Below the pieces are notes generated by a model. That model was not told where the DNA came from and searched no databases. It saw nothing but the letters and a program-made list of their open reading frames with translations. Shown here one piece after another: positions 25,131 through 37,589 of a DNA stretch of 64,000 nucleotides. Location of the stretch: positions 29,790,673-29,854,672 of the forward strand of contig OW052250.1 in assembly GCA_932526585.2 (NCBI GenBank), in the 5' to 3' direction. The number at the start of each line of letters is the position of its first letter. Within the stretch, counting starts at the first letter, position 1. Position numbers and translations under genes: made by a program. This DNA comes from Philonthus cognatus (Eukaryota > Arthropoda > Insecta > Coleoptera > Staphylinidae).

Positions 25131-25950
25131 TCTAAAACAAATCTAATTAACTCATGTGGGGGGGCTGTCTTGCTAATTAAAAAAACGTGGCTTTCCACTT
25201 TATTTTTTTTTTTGTAAATGTTCAGCTAAGCGAAACATCGACTCATCATGTTCAGGCCTCTAAATGTTCTCAAAGAAAACCGCGTGATCAGACCACGGCG
25301 CATACATCACACATCGACACGTTTTACCCAAAAATTCTGAGTGAGATTAATTATCTTTAATCATATTTATACATCTATATGTACCTAAACTATATGTGAT
25401 AATTGTTTTAATTAAAATTATTAAAAAAAAATAGTAGTTTTCTAAATTTTACTCTAGATATATTAAATAATTTTGTAGACATATCATGGAAATTAATATC
25501 AAATTAATTAATTTATTAAACAAAAATATCAATCTCTAGCACTTTCGACTACATATGATAATAATTGCTGTACAATAATAATTTTAAATGTTCGATTAAA
25601 TAGATAGTCGTTTAAAATTTCTCGAAATATCTCGGTGTGATTCTATTGATAATAATTAATTAAAGAGAAAATATTTAACGTTTAAATAGTGGTGATATAT
25701 CAGAATATAGTTGAATTGAAGATGAGCTCTCTTAGATCGTCACTATCCAGCAGGCACATGAATGGGAAGGTAAGAGGATGTTCCCGTCGCTTAGTGCACC
25801 AATTTATTTAACTCTCAATCAAATTTTAACTAAATATTTTGAATGCAGCTGTTATATAAGTTAAAAGTTATATTATTATAAGTGTTTTCCTTTCTTAATT
25901 AAACGGTTTTTAAATTTTTAAAACATACAGTATTAATATGATAATAATCA

Positions 25951-26534
25951 TACTGGACATTTTTCTTTTGAGTACGCATACTTCGATTTATACATTGTAC
26001 ATTTTTTGTTTTTTAAAAGTGATCAATTTGAATCTTTTAACGAGTGTTTATAATCCCAGATTAAGCATGATATAAAATTTTGAGTTTAAAAAAGCCCAAT
26101 AATTTGGTTTGGTCGCGTAGCGAAGCGAAGCGACCAAACCAAATTTTTTGGCTTTTCTAAACTCGAAATTCTACTTCGTGCGCCGCGCATACAAAACACT
26201 CAAATAATGTGAAATTCAAAATATACTTCTCAAGCAGTGTTCTAAATCAGTATATTTTGAATTTCAGTTGATATCAGTGTTTTATACGCGTGGCGCATGA
26301 AGTAAAATTTCGAGTTTAGAAAATCCTGAAAATTTGGTTTGGTCGCTCCGCTTCGCGGAGCGACCAAACCAAATTTTCAGGCTTTTCTAAACTCGAAATT
26401 TTACTTCATGCTTAATCTGGGAATGGAAACACTCGTTTTAAGCTTCAAATTGAACGCTTTTCAAAAACATTGTATGCCTGAAAACTTACAAATCGAGATA
26501 TATATGTATACTTAAATTAGAAAATCCATGTATG
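25951..26534. mobile_element. PoP element, near full length, with one perfect hairpin
   Basis: Hairpin 26065..26181 is slightly decayed. Hairpin 26295..26411 is a 117-bp perfect palindrome with a 3-nt loop in gctccgcttcgcggagc. The spacer (26182..26294) is itself inverted: attcaaaatatac and gtatattttgaat. The outer tail extends to a decayed tagaaaatccatgta near 26532. Confidence 0.82.
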
Positions 26535-27002
26535 TCCCTATTGAATTATTTGAATATACTCTTGAACGCTTTTATAATAGGCAATGTACATTACAATTCT
26601 CTTATATGTATAAGATACTAAATCATAAAACGATTTTTACCTTAACATCGAAGAAATGTTATGCTGTTTATGTTGATTGTCGGTTTAGAAATGTACATAC
26701 AAATAACCCATAGCGTCGGTTCAAATATAAAACTCACCAAGTGATTTTCATTTTCTACTATTTGAAGGATTTTTACCCGTAAACTGAGAATATGTAGTTG
26801 AATTTAAATTTTAACTTTTACTGTCAGTTGTTCAATATTGGCTATCACAAAGTTTAGTTTAAATTTGGATTATATGAATAGCTATACCGTTATGAAATTA
26901 AACTACGTTCACTAAATTTTAGGATAACAGATTTATTCAAGTAAAAATTGTTTTGAATAATAAATAAATGATAAACATCTTTATAACAATTTAGCGTTTA
27001 CC
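26535..27002. other. No gene recognised
   Basis: The 61-codon frame at 26528..26713 shows no domain. Confidence 0.4.
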
Positions 27003-27273
27003 ATATAAGGTGTTAATTTTAAAAGTGGCCTAACTCCGTTTTTCACTGTTTTGTTGTTGACCATAATAGCCTTTATAATTTTAGGTTTTCAGTCATAAAA
27101 AACAATTTGTGGTTAAATATATTCATATTTATTATACATTTTGTAAGCATATTCAAGAAATCCAGAAATTGCTGTTTATGACAAAAAAAACCTAAAATTA
27201 TGAAGATTTTTACAGTCAACAACAAAAACAGAGAAATTGAGTTAGGTCAGTTTTAAAATAAACGGCTTATATG
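27003..27273. mobile_element. MITE with about 60-bp inverted repeats
   Basis: Left atataaggtgttaattttaa aagtggcctaactccg, continuing to tttgttgttgac. The right side is the inverse: gtcaacaacaaaaacagag and gagttaggtcagttttaaaa ending tataaacggcttatat-like sequence. An inner pair, aggttttcagtcataaa and tttatgac...aacct, also lies inside. Confidence 0.65.
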
Positions 27274-27458
27274 ATGGATTGCAATACCGGTAAATCGGTT
27301 TATCGATTTAGCGGTAAATTATAAAAATGCTCTTTAGTTTTTACCAGTAATTTGGTGTTTTTTTTACCGGTATTTCTATAAATTAGTAAAGCTGTTTAAT
27401 CGGCAAAAAGAGAAAATTTAATCTATATACATGTCTGTATGTATTCGGGAGTCAAATG

Positions 27459-27490
27459 CATCTAACCAATTAGACAATTGGTTAGATGCG
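27459..27490. repeat. Small perfect palindrome
   Basis: gcatctaaccaatt, loop agac, aattggttagatgc. It is followed by no T run, so it is not a terminator. Confidence 0.7.
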
Positions 27491-28139
27491 ATTATAGGCA
27501 ATCCAATACTAATAATGTATATTGGAGTTGCAGTATGTGTCAAAAACTTCACTTTAAAGCAGGGTATGATATGCCCGGCACTCTAATTTATTACAAACAA
27601 AAGACCTTTTAAATCTATAACGATCAATTAGCGGTCATGGGCATAGCCAGAATTGTCCAGGGAGAGGCACTTGCCAAAAGAAATATGTCAAACTTAATTT
27701 AAATCAAACAGATGAAGATGAGCTCTTTTGTAATCAAAAGAAATCATAATTATTAGGCTTATATTTTTTATCACAGATATACATTCCTTTTCTAAGAACG
27801 AAAGAACATTTCGAGTTTAGAATAGCTTGGAAATTTGGATTTGGTGGCGTGTGCTGTTAGGGCTTTTTTCTGTACTTAATGACTTTTGCCTCTAAAATAA
27901 CAATATTGTGATTTAACGATAAATTATCGGTAAACTGATTTTTATTTATAAATTTAACAAGTAACCTTTCATTGAAAAAGTCGCTACATTTAGAATTTAT
28001 ATATGGAAATGGTTATTTTTTCCAATCAACAATAAAGAGATAATAAATCAATTTCAAAAGTGTTGTCTATAAATAATACACTGATTTATTAATATAAATT
28101 ATAAATTATATATATTTGAAAAGTTTAAAAAAACGCAAG
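27491..28139. other. No gene recognised
   Basis: A PoP arm scrap at 27800..27850 (gaacatttcgagtttagaat); otherwise AT-rich. Confidence 0.4.
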
Positions 28140-28420
28140 TAATGGCAATTTTATTTATACTTATGGCTAAACTGCACGGTGACCTTGCTGCCAGTCTATG
28201 GTGTCAAATTGTTTAGAATGAGCGGCGGAGCTACACTGATGAGAGATACATTTTGAAACACGTCTATAAATGGCCTGAATAATTTGACCCAAATTGTTAC
28301 GTTTACAGTAGGTTAACAGCAAACATTTGTATAATTTAATGTTTGTCGAGGTATCAGCTCGGGAAGTAGTTGTTTTAGTGAGTGTTTGATATACTCTTTG
28401 TAAAACTAATTAGTTGTAAA
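28140..28420 (+). repeat. Hammerhead-bearing dispersed repeat, copy 1
   Basis: This contains the motif at 28230 and a downstream tail (about 28340..28400, gctcgggaagtagttgtttt) shared with 49320. Its boundaries were not resolved and it has no coding sequence. Confidence 0.6.
28230..28272 (+). ncRNA. Hammerhead ribozyme motif (decayed stem I)
   Basis: The core CTGATGA is at 28236..28242. Stem II is GAGA, loop TACA, TTTT (28243..28254), with two A-U and two G-U pairs. GAAA is at 28255..28258. Stem III is a two-pair helix with a 2-nt loop, closing on GTC at 28262..28264, after which cleavage would occur. Stem I between about 28231..28235 and 28265..28269 has mismatches. Very short stem III is typical of type I hammerheads in Penelope-like elements and retrozymes. 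It is followed by atggcctga, shared with the copy at 49069. Confidence 0.6.
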
Positions 28421-29449
28421 TTGCGTAAAGAATCGCACTTTTAATGTTTGAAGTATTCTGCAACCAAGTATTGGCAGTTTCATTTTTACTTAGAATTAAA
28501 TTTTACAAATGATTATTTAAAAGTAAATTAATGCACACAAACTTGTTATGAACTTATGTTAAAATCATTTCTTTCAAACACAAGAGCGTTAATTTGCAGA
28601 CATGAGCGTGGGCGTAGCCAGGATTTTGAATAAGGAGGTGCACGAGACGAAACATATGCTTATAATATTTGAAATAAAACAACACAGTAAGGAGAGTTTC
28701 ACTTTTATTGTGGCAGATGAATACTGATTTTACAAATTATATTGCAGAGTTCGACAATAAAAGTAAAACCCTTTCAACTGTGTTGTTTTATTTCAACTAG
28801 TATTATGGAGTTTCTTCATGTATCCGCCTCAGAAATAATACTCTAGGTAAAATAGATTGCTTGTGATTAAGACTTGACATAAAACTCAATAGCCCAATAA
28901 ATAAATTGACTAAAGGTCAATTTCAAATGGCATGAAATTAGATGTGAATATTGTATATATTCGGGTTTTGTATGAAAACTATTGGAGCCATATTTTAGAT
29001 AAAACAGTTAGATTATTAATTTCATTTTACTTCACTCAAAGAATTGACCTGTTGAAGGCATTGTTTCATCTTAAGTAAAAAGCGATAGCCAGTAGTGAAA
29101 TAATTCGCATGAAAACTTGAACATCTCGAGAATTTCCAGAGATCGCTCGAATGATTGCTTAAGAGACCGTTAGAATAATCACTCGAATGGTTGCTTAAAT
29201 GACCTACTCCGTCGCTCTTATAATCATTTGAATTATCACTCTCAGGCGTATATTGCATTTAAATTGAATTTGTTTAAACTTTTAAGGCATATGTTTCTTT
29301 TCTGATTGATTACAATAATTATATTTTATTGCGATAGATTAGATAATAATCTATCGCCATAGAAATTATCATACGAGCAATTATTCAAACAACCAATTGA
29401 GCGATCTCTTGAGCGATCATTTTACTGACCATTCGAGCAATCGTTCGGA

Positions 29450-29646
29450 TATTAATATAAGTCGAATCTTAATAATAAATTTTAGAGCGAACGGGTAGAG
29501 GCATTTTTGAGTAAATGCAGATTTTTATTTTTGCTTTATATCTTCACTATCAGTGAAGACATAAAGCAAAAATAAATGTCTGCATTTAAAATGCCACTCC
29601 TCGTTCGCTCTAAAATCGATTATTGAGATTCGAATTATATTAATAT
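29450..29646. repeat. Long imperfect palindrome (about 95-bp arms)
   Basis: The arms contain gaatcttaataataaatttt agagcgaacg and meet at tatcttcactatcagtgaag near 29545. The flanking regions 29100..29270 and 29385..29460 also share inverted gagcgatc/gatcgctc motifs, so a larger element may surround it. Confidence 0.7.
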
Positions 29647-29799
29647 CAGATTGATTTTAAATTTAGTAGTCGCATTTAATCAGTGAGCGATTAAAAGTGA
29701 TTTAGTCTATTTCGACTGTTTTAATAAATTTAGCTTTAAAAGAATTATTATATCATTCTACTTTGCAGTAATAGTCAAGTCGTCAGAGACAAAAATATC

Positions 29800-30212
29800 A
29801 CCCAACCTCTAAAAATCATCAGAATTTGGAAATAAGATAAAAACAAGTTTACCATTCCCACCCCCGGGCTATCCCTTAAAACCACCCCCGTATGGGGTTA
29901 AAAAAGGAAAACATCGATTTCCCACAAATTTGCACATGGAAAACAACAATGTTTCAAACACAAAATGTAGTTGAGAGGATTTTGAACTAAAAAGTTCCGT
30001 AGCTCTTTTTTATGAACTAAACCGTTCTCTCAGAAATACCGATTCAAGTAACCGTTTATTTTGAATTTGAGTTGCGCGCGCGAAGTGACATTTGAGCAAA
30101 CGTATGACAAGTCGTCAGTAGGAATTCGATAACTTTCGATCGCAGCGTCTCACTGAAAAAATAAAAATGTGTTTTAAAAGAGAAGAGTTCAGCTTTCTTG
30201 TAGAAAGATTAA
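29800..30212 (+). repeat. Dispersed repeat family B, copy 1
   Basis: Key strings: cccacccccgggctatccctt, then cacaaatttgcacatggaaa, ttctcagaaataccgattca and gttgcgcgcgcgaagtgaca. The same order recurs at 39740. No coding frame or terminal repeat was recognised. Confidence 0.7.
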
Positions 30213-30234
30213 AGGTTTTAAAATCCGCCTAGCA

Positions 30235-30420
30235 AGTGATTTCCACTCCTAAGTTAAGCATGAAGTAAATTTTCGAGTTTATAAACGCCTGAAAATTTTG
30301 TTTTGCTGCTCCGCAAAGCGGAGCGACCAAACCAAATGTTCAGGATTTTCTAAACTCGAAATTTTACTTCATGCGCCAGGCGTATAAAACACTGATTTGA
30401 AGCGAAGTTTAAAATAATCT
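30235..30420. repeat. PoP half-unit (left half)
   Basis: One class I hairpin at 30258..30374 with outer border tttccactcctaagttaagc and inner border ccaggcgtataaaacactga. The pogo MITE begins 60 bp downstream. Confidence 0.78.
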
Positions 30421-30483
30421 ATTAAAGCTGGGAATTTTTCATATTGAAGTTTTTAATTATTTGTTTAAGAATGTACTCAAATA

Positions 30484-30804
30484 CAGTAGAACCTCGCTAT
30501 ACCGGGCCTCGAGATACCGTGATTCGGATATATCGGGGTCATTTTTCAGGTTTCTTTTTTTTTAAAGATGTTAATTTTAACAATTGACTGCGTACCGCCC
30601 TGATTAGGTAAAACTTTCCGGCGTCATTATTGTATTATATAGTATGTCTTGTTATGTAGGTGGCTACTGCATATATGTATATATATATATGCGCGTGTGT
30701 GTATGTGACTATTATACAAATTACATATATTCGGATATACCGTGTTTTCCTTATATCGTGCTAGGTATAGCCAAAAGCCATCCCGGTATAACGAGGTTCC
30801 ACTG
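30484..30804. mobile_element. pogo/Tigger-type MITE (321 bp)
   Basis: The left end CAGTAGAACCTCGCTATACC and right end TATAACGAGGTTCCACTG are the classic pogo-family terminal inverted repeats. They are flanked by TA on each side (30482..30483 and 30805..30806). A second inverted pair, gattcggatatatcg and attcggatatacc, lies inside. There is no transposase. A (TA)n/(TG)n microsatellite lies inside at 30670..30705. Confidence 0.88.
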
Positions 30805-31219
30805 TATTTGAAATGTACGAACATTTAAATATTCGTTAAAAACATATTCAATTATTTGAATTATTCGAATATTTAACATGCGAATTTTTAATTATTTGGA
30901 TTTTTTATTATTTAATTATTTGGATAATTGTATAAACAAATCTGTGAAAAATATAGTGAATAAAATATTCATATTTTATTATTTAAATATTCGACTATTT
31001 GAACTATTTGCATTGGAATCCCAGCCCTATTAAGGACCTTTACTGTAGTAACAGAAATGCACAATTTTAGGTCTTATTTAAAAAAAAATTAAATAAATAA
31101 CTATCTGTAATTGAATAAACCTAAATGGTAACCTGATTTCTATGCACTAATTCATATAGAAAATAATTTGATTGTAAGTTACGTGAAGATCAAATTATTT
31201 TGACGAATAAAGCACTAAT

Positions 31220-31942
31220 AACATTTCTTCACACTTTTATTTGAATTACCAAATGTACATTTTGGACACAAAGGGACCATTATCAATAGATTAATACTAT
31301 ATACAAAACAAACATTTTAAACTATATATAGACAGGTAGATTATAATACAAAAGCGGGCGGTGCAAATAGAGAAAAAACGTAAATTAAGAGGTGAGCCGA
31401 AGGATTGAGGGTGGCGGTACATCCAGGTAAAGTGTATTAGGGGAAAAACACAGATTAAGGAGGTGCAATTAAATCTAATAATGTATTGTGAAGTGGACTT
31501 AAATAAAAATTCAATAATTTATTTTCATGTTTTTTTATTTCAATGGCTTCTCACATGTTTAACCGATAATTTGATGATTGTTTTAATAATTTTATGTTCT
31601 TTATTGTGATTTTGTGGCCGGTTTCTAGTAATAACGTATGTGTGTAGTTATTCTGCGGCTGTTAAACTTCTGTTATTTCTTATTTTGTATTATTTCAATG
31701 TTAAAGAGGTATCTCGTGAATAAATAAATAAATTAAAAAAAGTGGTTAGCCACTGCTGATTTTTCGTAATAAAGATATTTGGCGTGTGCTAAGTGTTATT
31801 TGAATTTGATATTTAGATTATGCTATGTTTGAACAATATAAACATTATCGCAATTACAACAATCGATTGAATAAATACCAAATTGGTCTAGTTCATCTGG
31901 TTGCCTAAAATGGTAATTAAAATAAAAGTGTGAAGAAAGGTT
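31220..31942. mobile_element. Probable DNA element with about 30-bp inverted ends
   Basis: The left end acatttcttcacacttttat is matched by the inverted right end ataaaagtgtgaagaaaggt, and both continue into ttaccaaat/atggtaat. A caaatgtacattttggacac string near the left end resembles the MITE at 13246. Inside, 31480..31738 ends in (aaat)n and an A tail like a LINE 3' end, so it may be a nested insertion. No coding capacity was seen. Confidence 0.45.
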
Positions 31943-31999
31943 TTAGAATTAAAAAAATAACCCATTTTTGATTGTTTTATATTGCTTTTAACTTTTTTT

Positions 32000-33361
32000 T
32001 ACTTCGCTAACCTTGTGTATAAATTCCGAAAATATTCATACATTTATATATGTGTGTACGAGTATTCCCGAATAAAAGAAACTCAATGAAATTTTAAAAA
32101 TCATCAGTTCTTAGATTTTCTAATTGTAGACGTAAATTTTTATATCTGGACTCTTTTAATAGTATAGTATTTTTGAGGAATTTTTAGTATACTAAACTTT
32201 CCAATAATAGACAATGTTTACATGATACAAATCTACCAATTTGTGTGTTTTCATTGTATCGCCTAATTTAGTATTAATAATGTATTTTATCTCATACTCT
32301 TGCCATGTCTCTAACATCAAGGTCTATTACTCCATATCGAAGGAACCGTATATTTGTTCCTCCTTTATTTACTGAAGACATCCGATCCGTCATTTTGTAT
32401 CGACCAACCTGTTGAAATTACCCGAGGCTCCCATGTACTTCCGTCGTACGAAATGGTCTGCTTTTGAAAGGAATAGTATACACAAAGATGATAGTGTAAA
32501 CACAGAAACTAAATGGAGTGTAAATGTTGTTAAAATTGCATTGCAAAACGATATGTTTTGGTAAAGAGAAACTAGTTATATAAACATTGAAATTAACATT
32601 TATTTTCGGTGGTCAGCTATTGTCTCTTTTCGTCACTCTATTTTAAGAACGGGAATAGTCCATCTTTTAATTGACTTGCACTAGAGACTGATTTACAATG
32701 TTCTTCAAGAAAGAGAGAGAACGGAGACTGTGTTAATATGTGTGTGTTAGGTTGTGGATATTTCGTGCAGATCTCGGCGTGTTGAAACGTTTTTGAGGGA
32801 CCACTCTTTTGTTCAAACTCACAGTCCTGTTAAATCTGAGATGTCTAACTTGCAGTCATGTTGAAATAAAATGTGTGTTATACAAAGTAGAATAATAATA
32901 TGACTTATTTTTAGTAGCAAAGTAATATACTTGAGAGAATTGATGCACACATAAATAGAATGTATGAATACGTTGTTTTTCATTTTTATAAATTTATAAT
33001 TTGAACATTTAGTCCTGAATACTACTCGTACTTTGTAAGGTTCTATTAGTTATTTTCTTCCTTATCAACATATTTTGTAAAGGTTTGGAAATACTCTTAT
33101 CTTTAGTTGATTTTATTACAATTATCTGGCAAACAATTGCATATCGATAGTTCACTTTTGAGTAAAATGACTGCTGAATGATAATAAAACTTATTATGAT
33201 TATTTGATCAAATTAAGTCTTATGGAGAAATATATATTTTCTTCTTTACATTTGTGAAAAATGAATCAATGACTGTCGAATGTCCCATCAATTATTTCTA
33301 ACCAAAATTAATTTTTAATGTCGCAGTATGTTAGCTCAAATTTTTTTATGAGTAATAAAAG
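32000..33361. other. No gene or repeat recognised
   Basis: About 1.4 kb of AT-rich, apparently unique DNA before composite hAT copy 1. Confidence 0.4.
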
Positions 33362-35287
33362 GATGGTTGTTAAAAAAAACGTTTGTTTCAATTTTTATTA
33401 AAACAAACAGTTTTTTTACAAAACGTGTTTTTTTCATTCAAACAGCGTTTAAAACATTACCAATTAAAAACATGTTTAAAACGTGTTTAAAACATGATGA
33501 AAACACGTTTAAAACAGAACATACAGGGTATTTTTCTTTTGAGTATACATATCCCGATAATTACAGCGTTTTTTTAAATTTGCGGGAATTCGTTGTTTCA
33601 AAGCGGTTAATTAGAGGCCTTTAACGAATGTTTTCCATTCCCAGACTAAGCATGAAGTAAAATTTCGAGCCTAATTTGGATTAGGCGAATTTTCGAGCCT
33701 AATTTGGATTGGCCGCTCCGCTTCGCTACGCGGCCAATCCAAATTCTTAGGCTTTTCTAAACTCGAAATTTTACTTCATGCGCCAAGCTTAACAACACTG
33801 ATTAACAGTGACGTTAAAAAAACACACACATACAATACAAAATTATAGGCAACCTAATTTACGTTATAGTTATTGAGTTGCCTATAATCACTGTTTTAAA
33901 CAATTTGTTCAGAGCAGAATTTGACTCACGTTTTATTCATATCTACATATTAGACTGCTAAAACCGTATATTTTAAACTTTACGATATTTCAGTGTTTTA
34001 TACGTGTGGTGCATGAAGTAAAATTTCGAGTTTAGAAAAGCCTGATTTGGATTGGCCGTTCCGCTTCGCTACGCGGCCAATCCAAATTTTCAGGCTAAAT
34101 TTTACTTCATGCTTAGTCTGGGAGTGGAAAATCCTCGTTCAAAGATGCAATTTGAAATCTTAAAAAAAAACAACGATTGTCGTAATATTTACAGTGTATG
34201 CATACAGAGAGTTTTATGTAACACCGAACATTTTCATAACTAGGATTTTGTAAGTATACATAAGCATAAGCTGTGCATTTGCCAACGCTCGGTTTATTAA
34301 TAGATTTGAAGCTTTAAACGAGTGTTTTCCACTCCCAGGTTAAGCATGAAGTAAAATTTCGAGTTTAGAAAAGCCTGAACATTTGGTTTGGTCGCGTAGC
34401 GCGAAGCGCGGAGCGGCCAAACCAAATGTTCAGGCTTTTCTAAACTCGAAATTTTACTTCATGCGCCACCGGTACAAAACACTGATGCAATGTAAAGTTT
34501 ATTGGTGTGTTTCAAACTTCGTAGTATGTCAGTGTTTTGTACTGGTGGCGCATGAAGTAAAATTTCGAGTTTAGAAAAGCCTGAAAATTTGCTTTGGCCG
34601 CTCCGCGCTTCGCGCTACGCGACCAAACCAAATTTTCAGACTTTTCTAAACTCGAAATTTTACTTCATGCTTAGCCTGGGAGTGGAACACACTCATTTCA
34701 AGTTTCAAATTGAACTCTGTTAAAAAAACAACGAGTATCTAAAGATTTACGACATATACGCTGTAAATTTTACATGTAGGCTTGAAAAAAAACTCCCTGT
34801 ATGTATAAGTTACGGCATTAGTTACGAATGATTAGCTACAATTTTTAATGGTCGTATAGGCAACCGAATTTACCTATAACTTAAAAATTAAAGGTGTTAA
34901 ATTGTATTGGATGGAAATGTTCGGTGTTACATAAAACTTTCTGTATGTATAACTGAAAGAAAAATTTCCTGTTTTTAATAATCACATTTATGCACTCACA
35001 GTTGTGATGTTTTATTGTAATAAAATGTTATGTTTAATAATGTAATTTGAAATATCTTCAACAATTTAGCTAACATTTAATAACGCAAACAAAAAATTTC
35101 AATGAAGTAGTATAAAGTATAATTTAGTAAGTTTAGGATAATAAAAAAAAAACGTTTTAAACAAATTTAATCATTAAAATATGTTTTAAACAAATTTAAG
35201 ATTTAAAACACGTTTAAAACACAACGGTTGTTTTTAAACATGTTTAGAATACTTTTAAAACAAAGTGTTTTAAACATAACAACCCTG
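33362..35287. mobile_element. Composite hAT element copy 1 carrying four PoP hairpins
   Basis: The ends are a decayed CAGGGTTGTTA (33362) and TAACAACCCTG (to 35287), flanked by aataaaag and aatacaag, an 8-bp duplication with one mismatch. The first and last 150 bp are full of aaacatgttt/aaacgtgttt motifs. Inside are two class II PoP hairpins (33650, 34011) around a spacer with an inverted ttataggcaacc/ggttgcctataa pair. Two class I hairpins follow (34344, 34550), bracketed by an inverted acagagagttttatgtaac repeat (about 34203 and 34940). No transposase. Confidence 0.85.
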
Positions 35288-35867
35288 AATACAAGTATTA
35301 CTCGTAAATGACATTGATTTAACATATTTAATGATGTAGTATTGGACTAAGGTATATTCTTATGTGATTATTTTTATGAAATATATACATATAATATTTT
35401 TAATAGATTTGTGAGATCCATCTATTTAAAATATTATATGTATACCAAGTTTCAATTGCACGATTACATTTCAGATATATATATAAAAGTATATCTTAAA
35501 GACGCTCTTGAAGGTACTGGAAATAATTTTCCATCATACGATTTATTAAAATTGCAAGCGAACGTTCGAGTAAACAAGACATTTATGATGAAATTAGATT
35601 TACATTTTAAATTTCGCTCCCGTTTAAAAATTTCCACTACAATGGCCTAGGAGTTTTTGTTAAAGTGCATACATCCTTTGAACTGTGCATAACCCACAAA
35701 TTCGTTCATGTTGTAAATATTTAAAAATAGTTGTCAACTACTGAAAGTTATATAGTGTCCTAAGAAACAAGAACAATTTTATGAAATTTATAACGAAACT
35801 CTGTAAATTAATGGGCAACTAGCCACTATTTAAAAATGCAGCCACATATTATAATTATATATCTTCA
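35288..35867. other. No gene recognised; one 79-codon frame
   Basis: The frame at 35411..35650 has a more mixed composition at its end (DALEGTGNNFPSYDLLKL) than chance frames nearby, but I recognise no domain. Confidence 0.3.
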
Positions 35868-36245
35868 TTTTTATTTATTTATTAACGGATGTCCATTTGA
35901 GTACAATACTATTATAAAACTAAAAATAAAAATAAATAAAATATAAATACAAATACATAATAAATATAAGTACATAAAAAAGTATAAAACAAACAACACA
36001 TTTAGGAACAAACAACAGATTAAAATATGTAGACTATTTACCCTGTCGGAAGATCTTCTTCAAAGCATTCCTGCTAATAGCACCAAAGTCGGGATTGATG
36101 GCGTTACAATTATTGGCGATTCTGGATATACCAAAATTTTTACCATAGTCCGTCCTACAATATGGTACATGAAACAGATCGAAGGAACGCAAACTTCTAG
36201 CTGGCACATTGAATTTAAGTTGGCTAAGTAAATAGGGGGTAAATA
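35868..36245 (-). pseudogene. LINE 3' end encoding the C-terminus of a Jockey-like ORF2
   Basis: Read on the minus strand, an open frame from about 36245 to a TAG at 36034..36036 gives TPYLLSQLKFNVPARSLRSF, then FHVPYCRTDYGKNFGISRI and NPDFGAISRNALKKIFRQ. A KFNVP or INFNVP motif followed by a spaced Arg-Thr segment is typical of the extreme C-terminus of insect Jockey-group reverse transcriptases. After the stop comes an A-rich 3' tail that appears on the + strand as attttta/tttatt repeats near 35868..35885. It is 5' truncated and in the opposite orientation to the LINE at 45201, and the two C-termini differ, so two LINE families are present. Confidence 0.65.
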
Positions 36246-37589
36246 TTGTCTAATATTTAATATTGCTTTACACTTGTCAGCTTACAAAATAATTTATTTA
36301 AAACTACAGTGAATAAATGCTGAATTAAAAAAACTCTTAGCTAAACTAATGCATCAATTTAAAAGTAACCAAACAAGATACAATTTGTGAGACGTATGTA
36401 CTTTAGAAACCCGATTTCTAGCTCATTACTTCTAGTGGGTAACACTATGGAAAACGTCTGGTGGCAAAAATAATTTTAAACATTTAGAAAGCCATTCTTA
36501 TCAAATTAGTAAGAAACACTGATTAATTGGATCAGATATTATAGTTAAGTATGCAGGGCTATTGAAAATGTATTTTCCCGGCGCATTCACCATTTCCAAA
36601 ATATTAGTAAACAAAATTGTTTATGTTATAATGATTTTGAGATATGGTAACCCATTCATGACTTGAGTATTCACGGTTTTTTATATTTATAAATTAAATT
36701 GAAAATAAAACATAAACACGCCTTCTATAATATCAAGTTTATTTAATGAAAAAACCCATAAAACTACGATTAAATTCTCTCATTAATTCTTTTTACGATC
36801 AAATTATGTACTTGAGAGAGAAAATTTCCGCAAAAATAACTACCCTTCGCGGTGGTGTCAGCATTGGTTAATTTTCTACTCAAAGACATAAACTCTGTCT
36901 TTTGAGACATTAATTATGTAAAATAATGATAGCCATGGTGCAGCATTTTTTTTATGTATATAAAATAACTTGCATATACATCTAAATAAAAACTTCTGTA
37001 TAAATATATGTTCTACATGAATACTTAAATAATGTGCGGTTATCAGAGCTGCGTAGGATTCGAATTATTTCGGATATAAATTAGGGATTCGATTAACTTC
37101 AACACAGATGACTTTGAACCAGATTCGTAACGCTCTGTATTTCTATAAAATAATTTAATTCTTCTCAGAAAGAAATGGTATTTTGAATTTCCAACCCCTA
37201 ACGCTTTTTTCAAATACGATTTAACAAAAACTATATATGTTAAAATTGTTATTTACATTTTTAGTAATATTTATTGGATTTTAGCAGAACGTTAATCTCA
37301 TTTTAGTTTGATTCCGGTAAAATGTACCTTATATATAAGCAATTTATGTTTTAAGTGTACATATCTTAATTTATACGTTGAAAAATATCAGCAATTTGTT
37401 GTCTTGATAAAATCGTTCAATTTAAAGCATTTAAAGAATGCTCCTCGGTTAAGCATGATGCAAAATTTTGATTTTAGAAGAGCGTAGAAATTTTAATTTA
37501 GTCGGAATACTTACGGATATGTAGGTTTAATTAAAAAAAAAATCTTGTGTATATAATTAAAAAAGTTACCATTGTGAGTATTATACAGG
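36246..37589. other. No gene recognised
   Basis: A PoP scrap at 37400..37490 and a ggattcgaattatttcgg motif at 37050 related to the TTCGAAT-rich repeats. Confidence 0.4.

Noticed and set aside
34383..34574. Repeated small frames beginning MVWSRSAKRGAAKPN (also 42100, 22787) and MSRVAARP (10341, 56863)
   Set aside because: They are translations of PoP hairpins and spacers. The 'conserved peptide' follows from DNA palindrome conservation and appears on whichever strand lacks stops.
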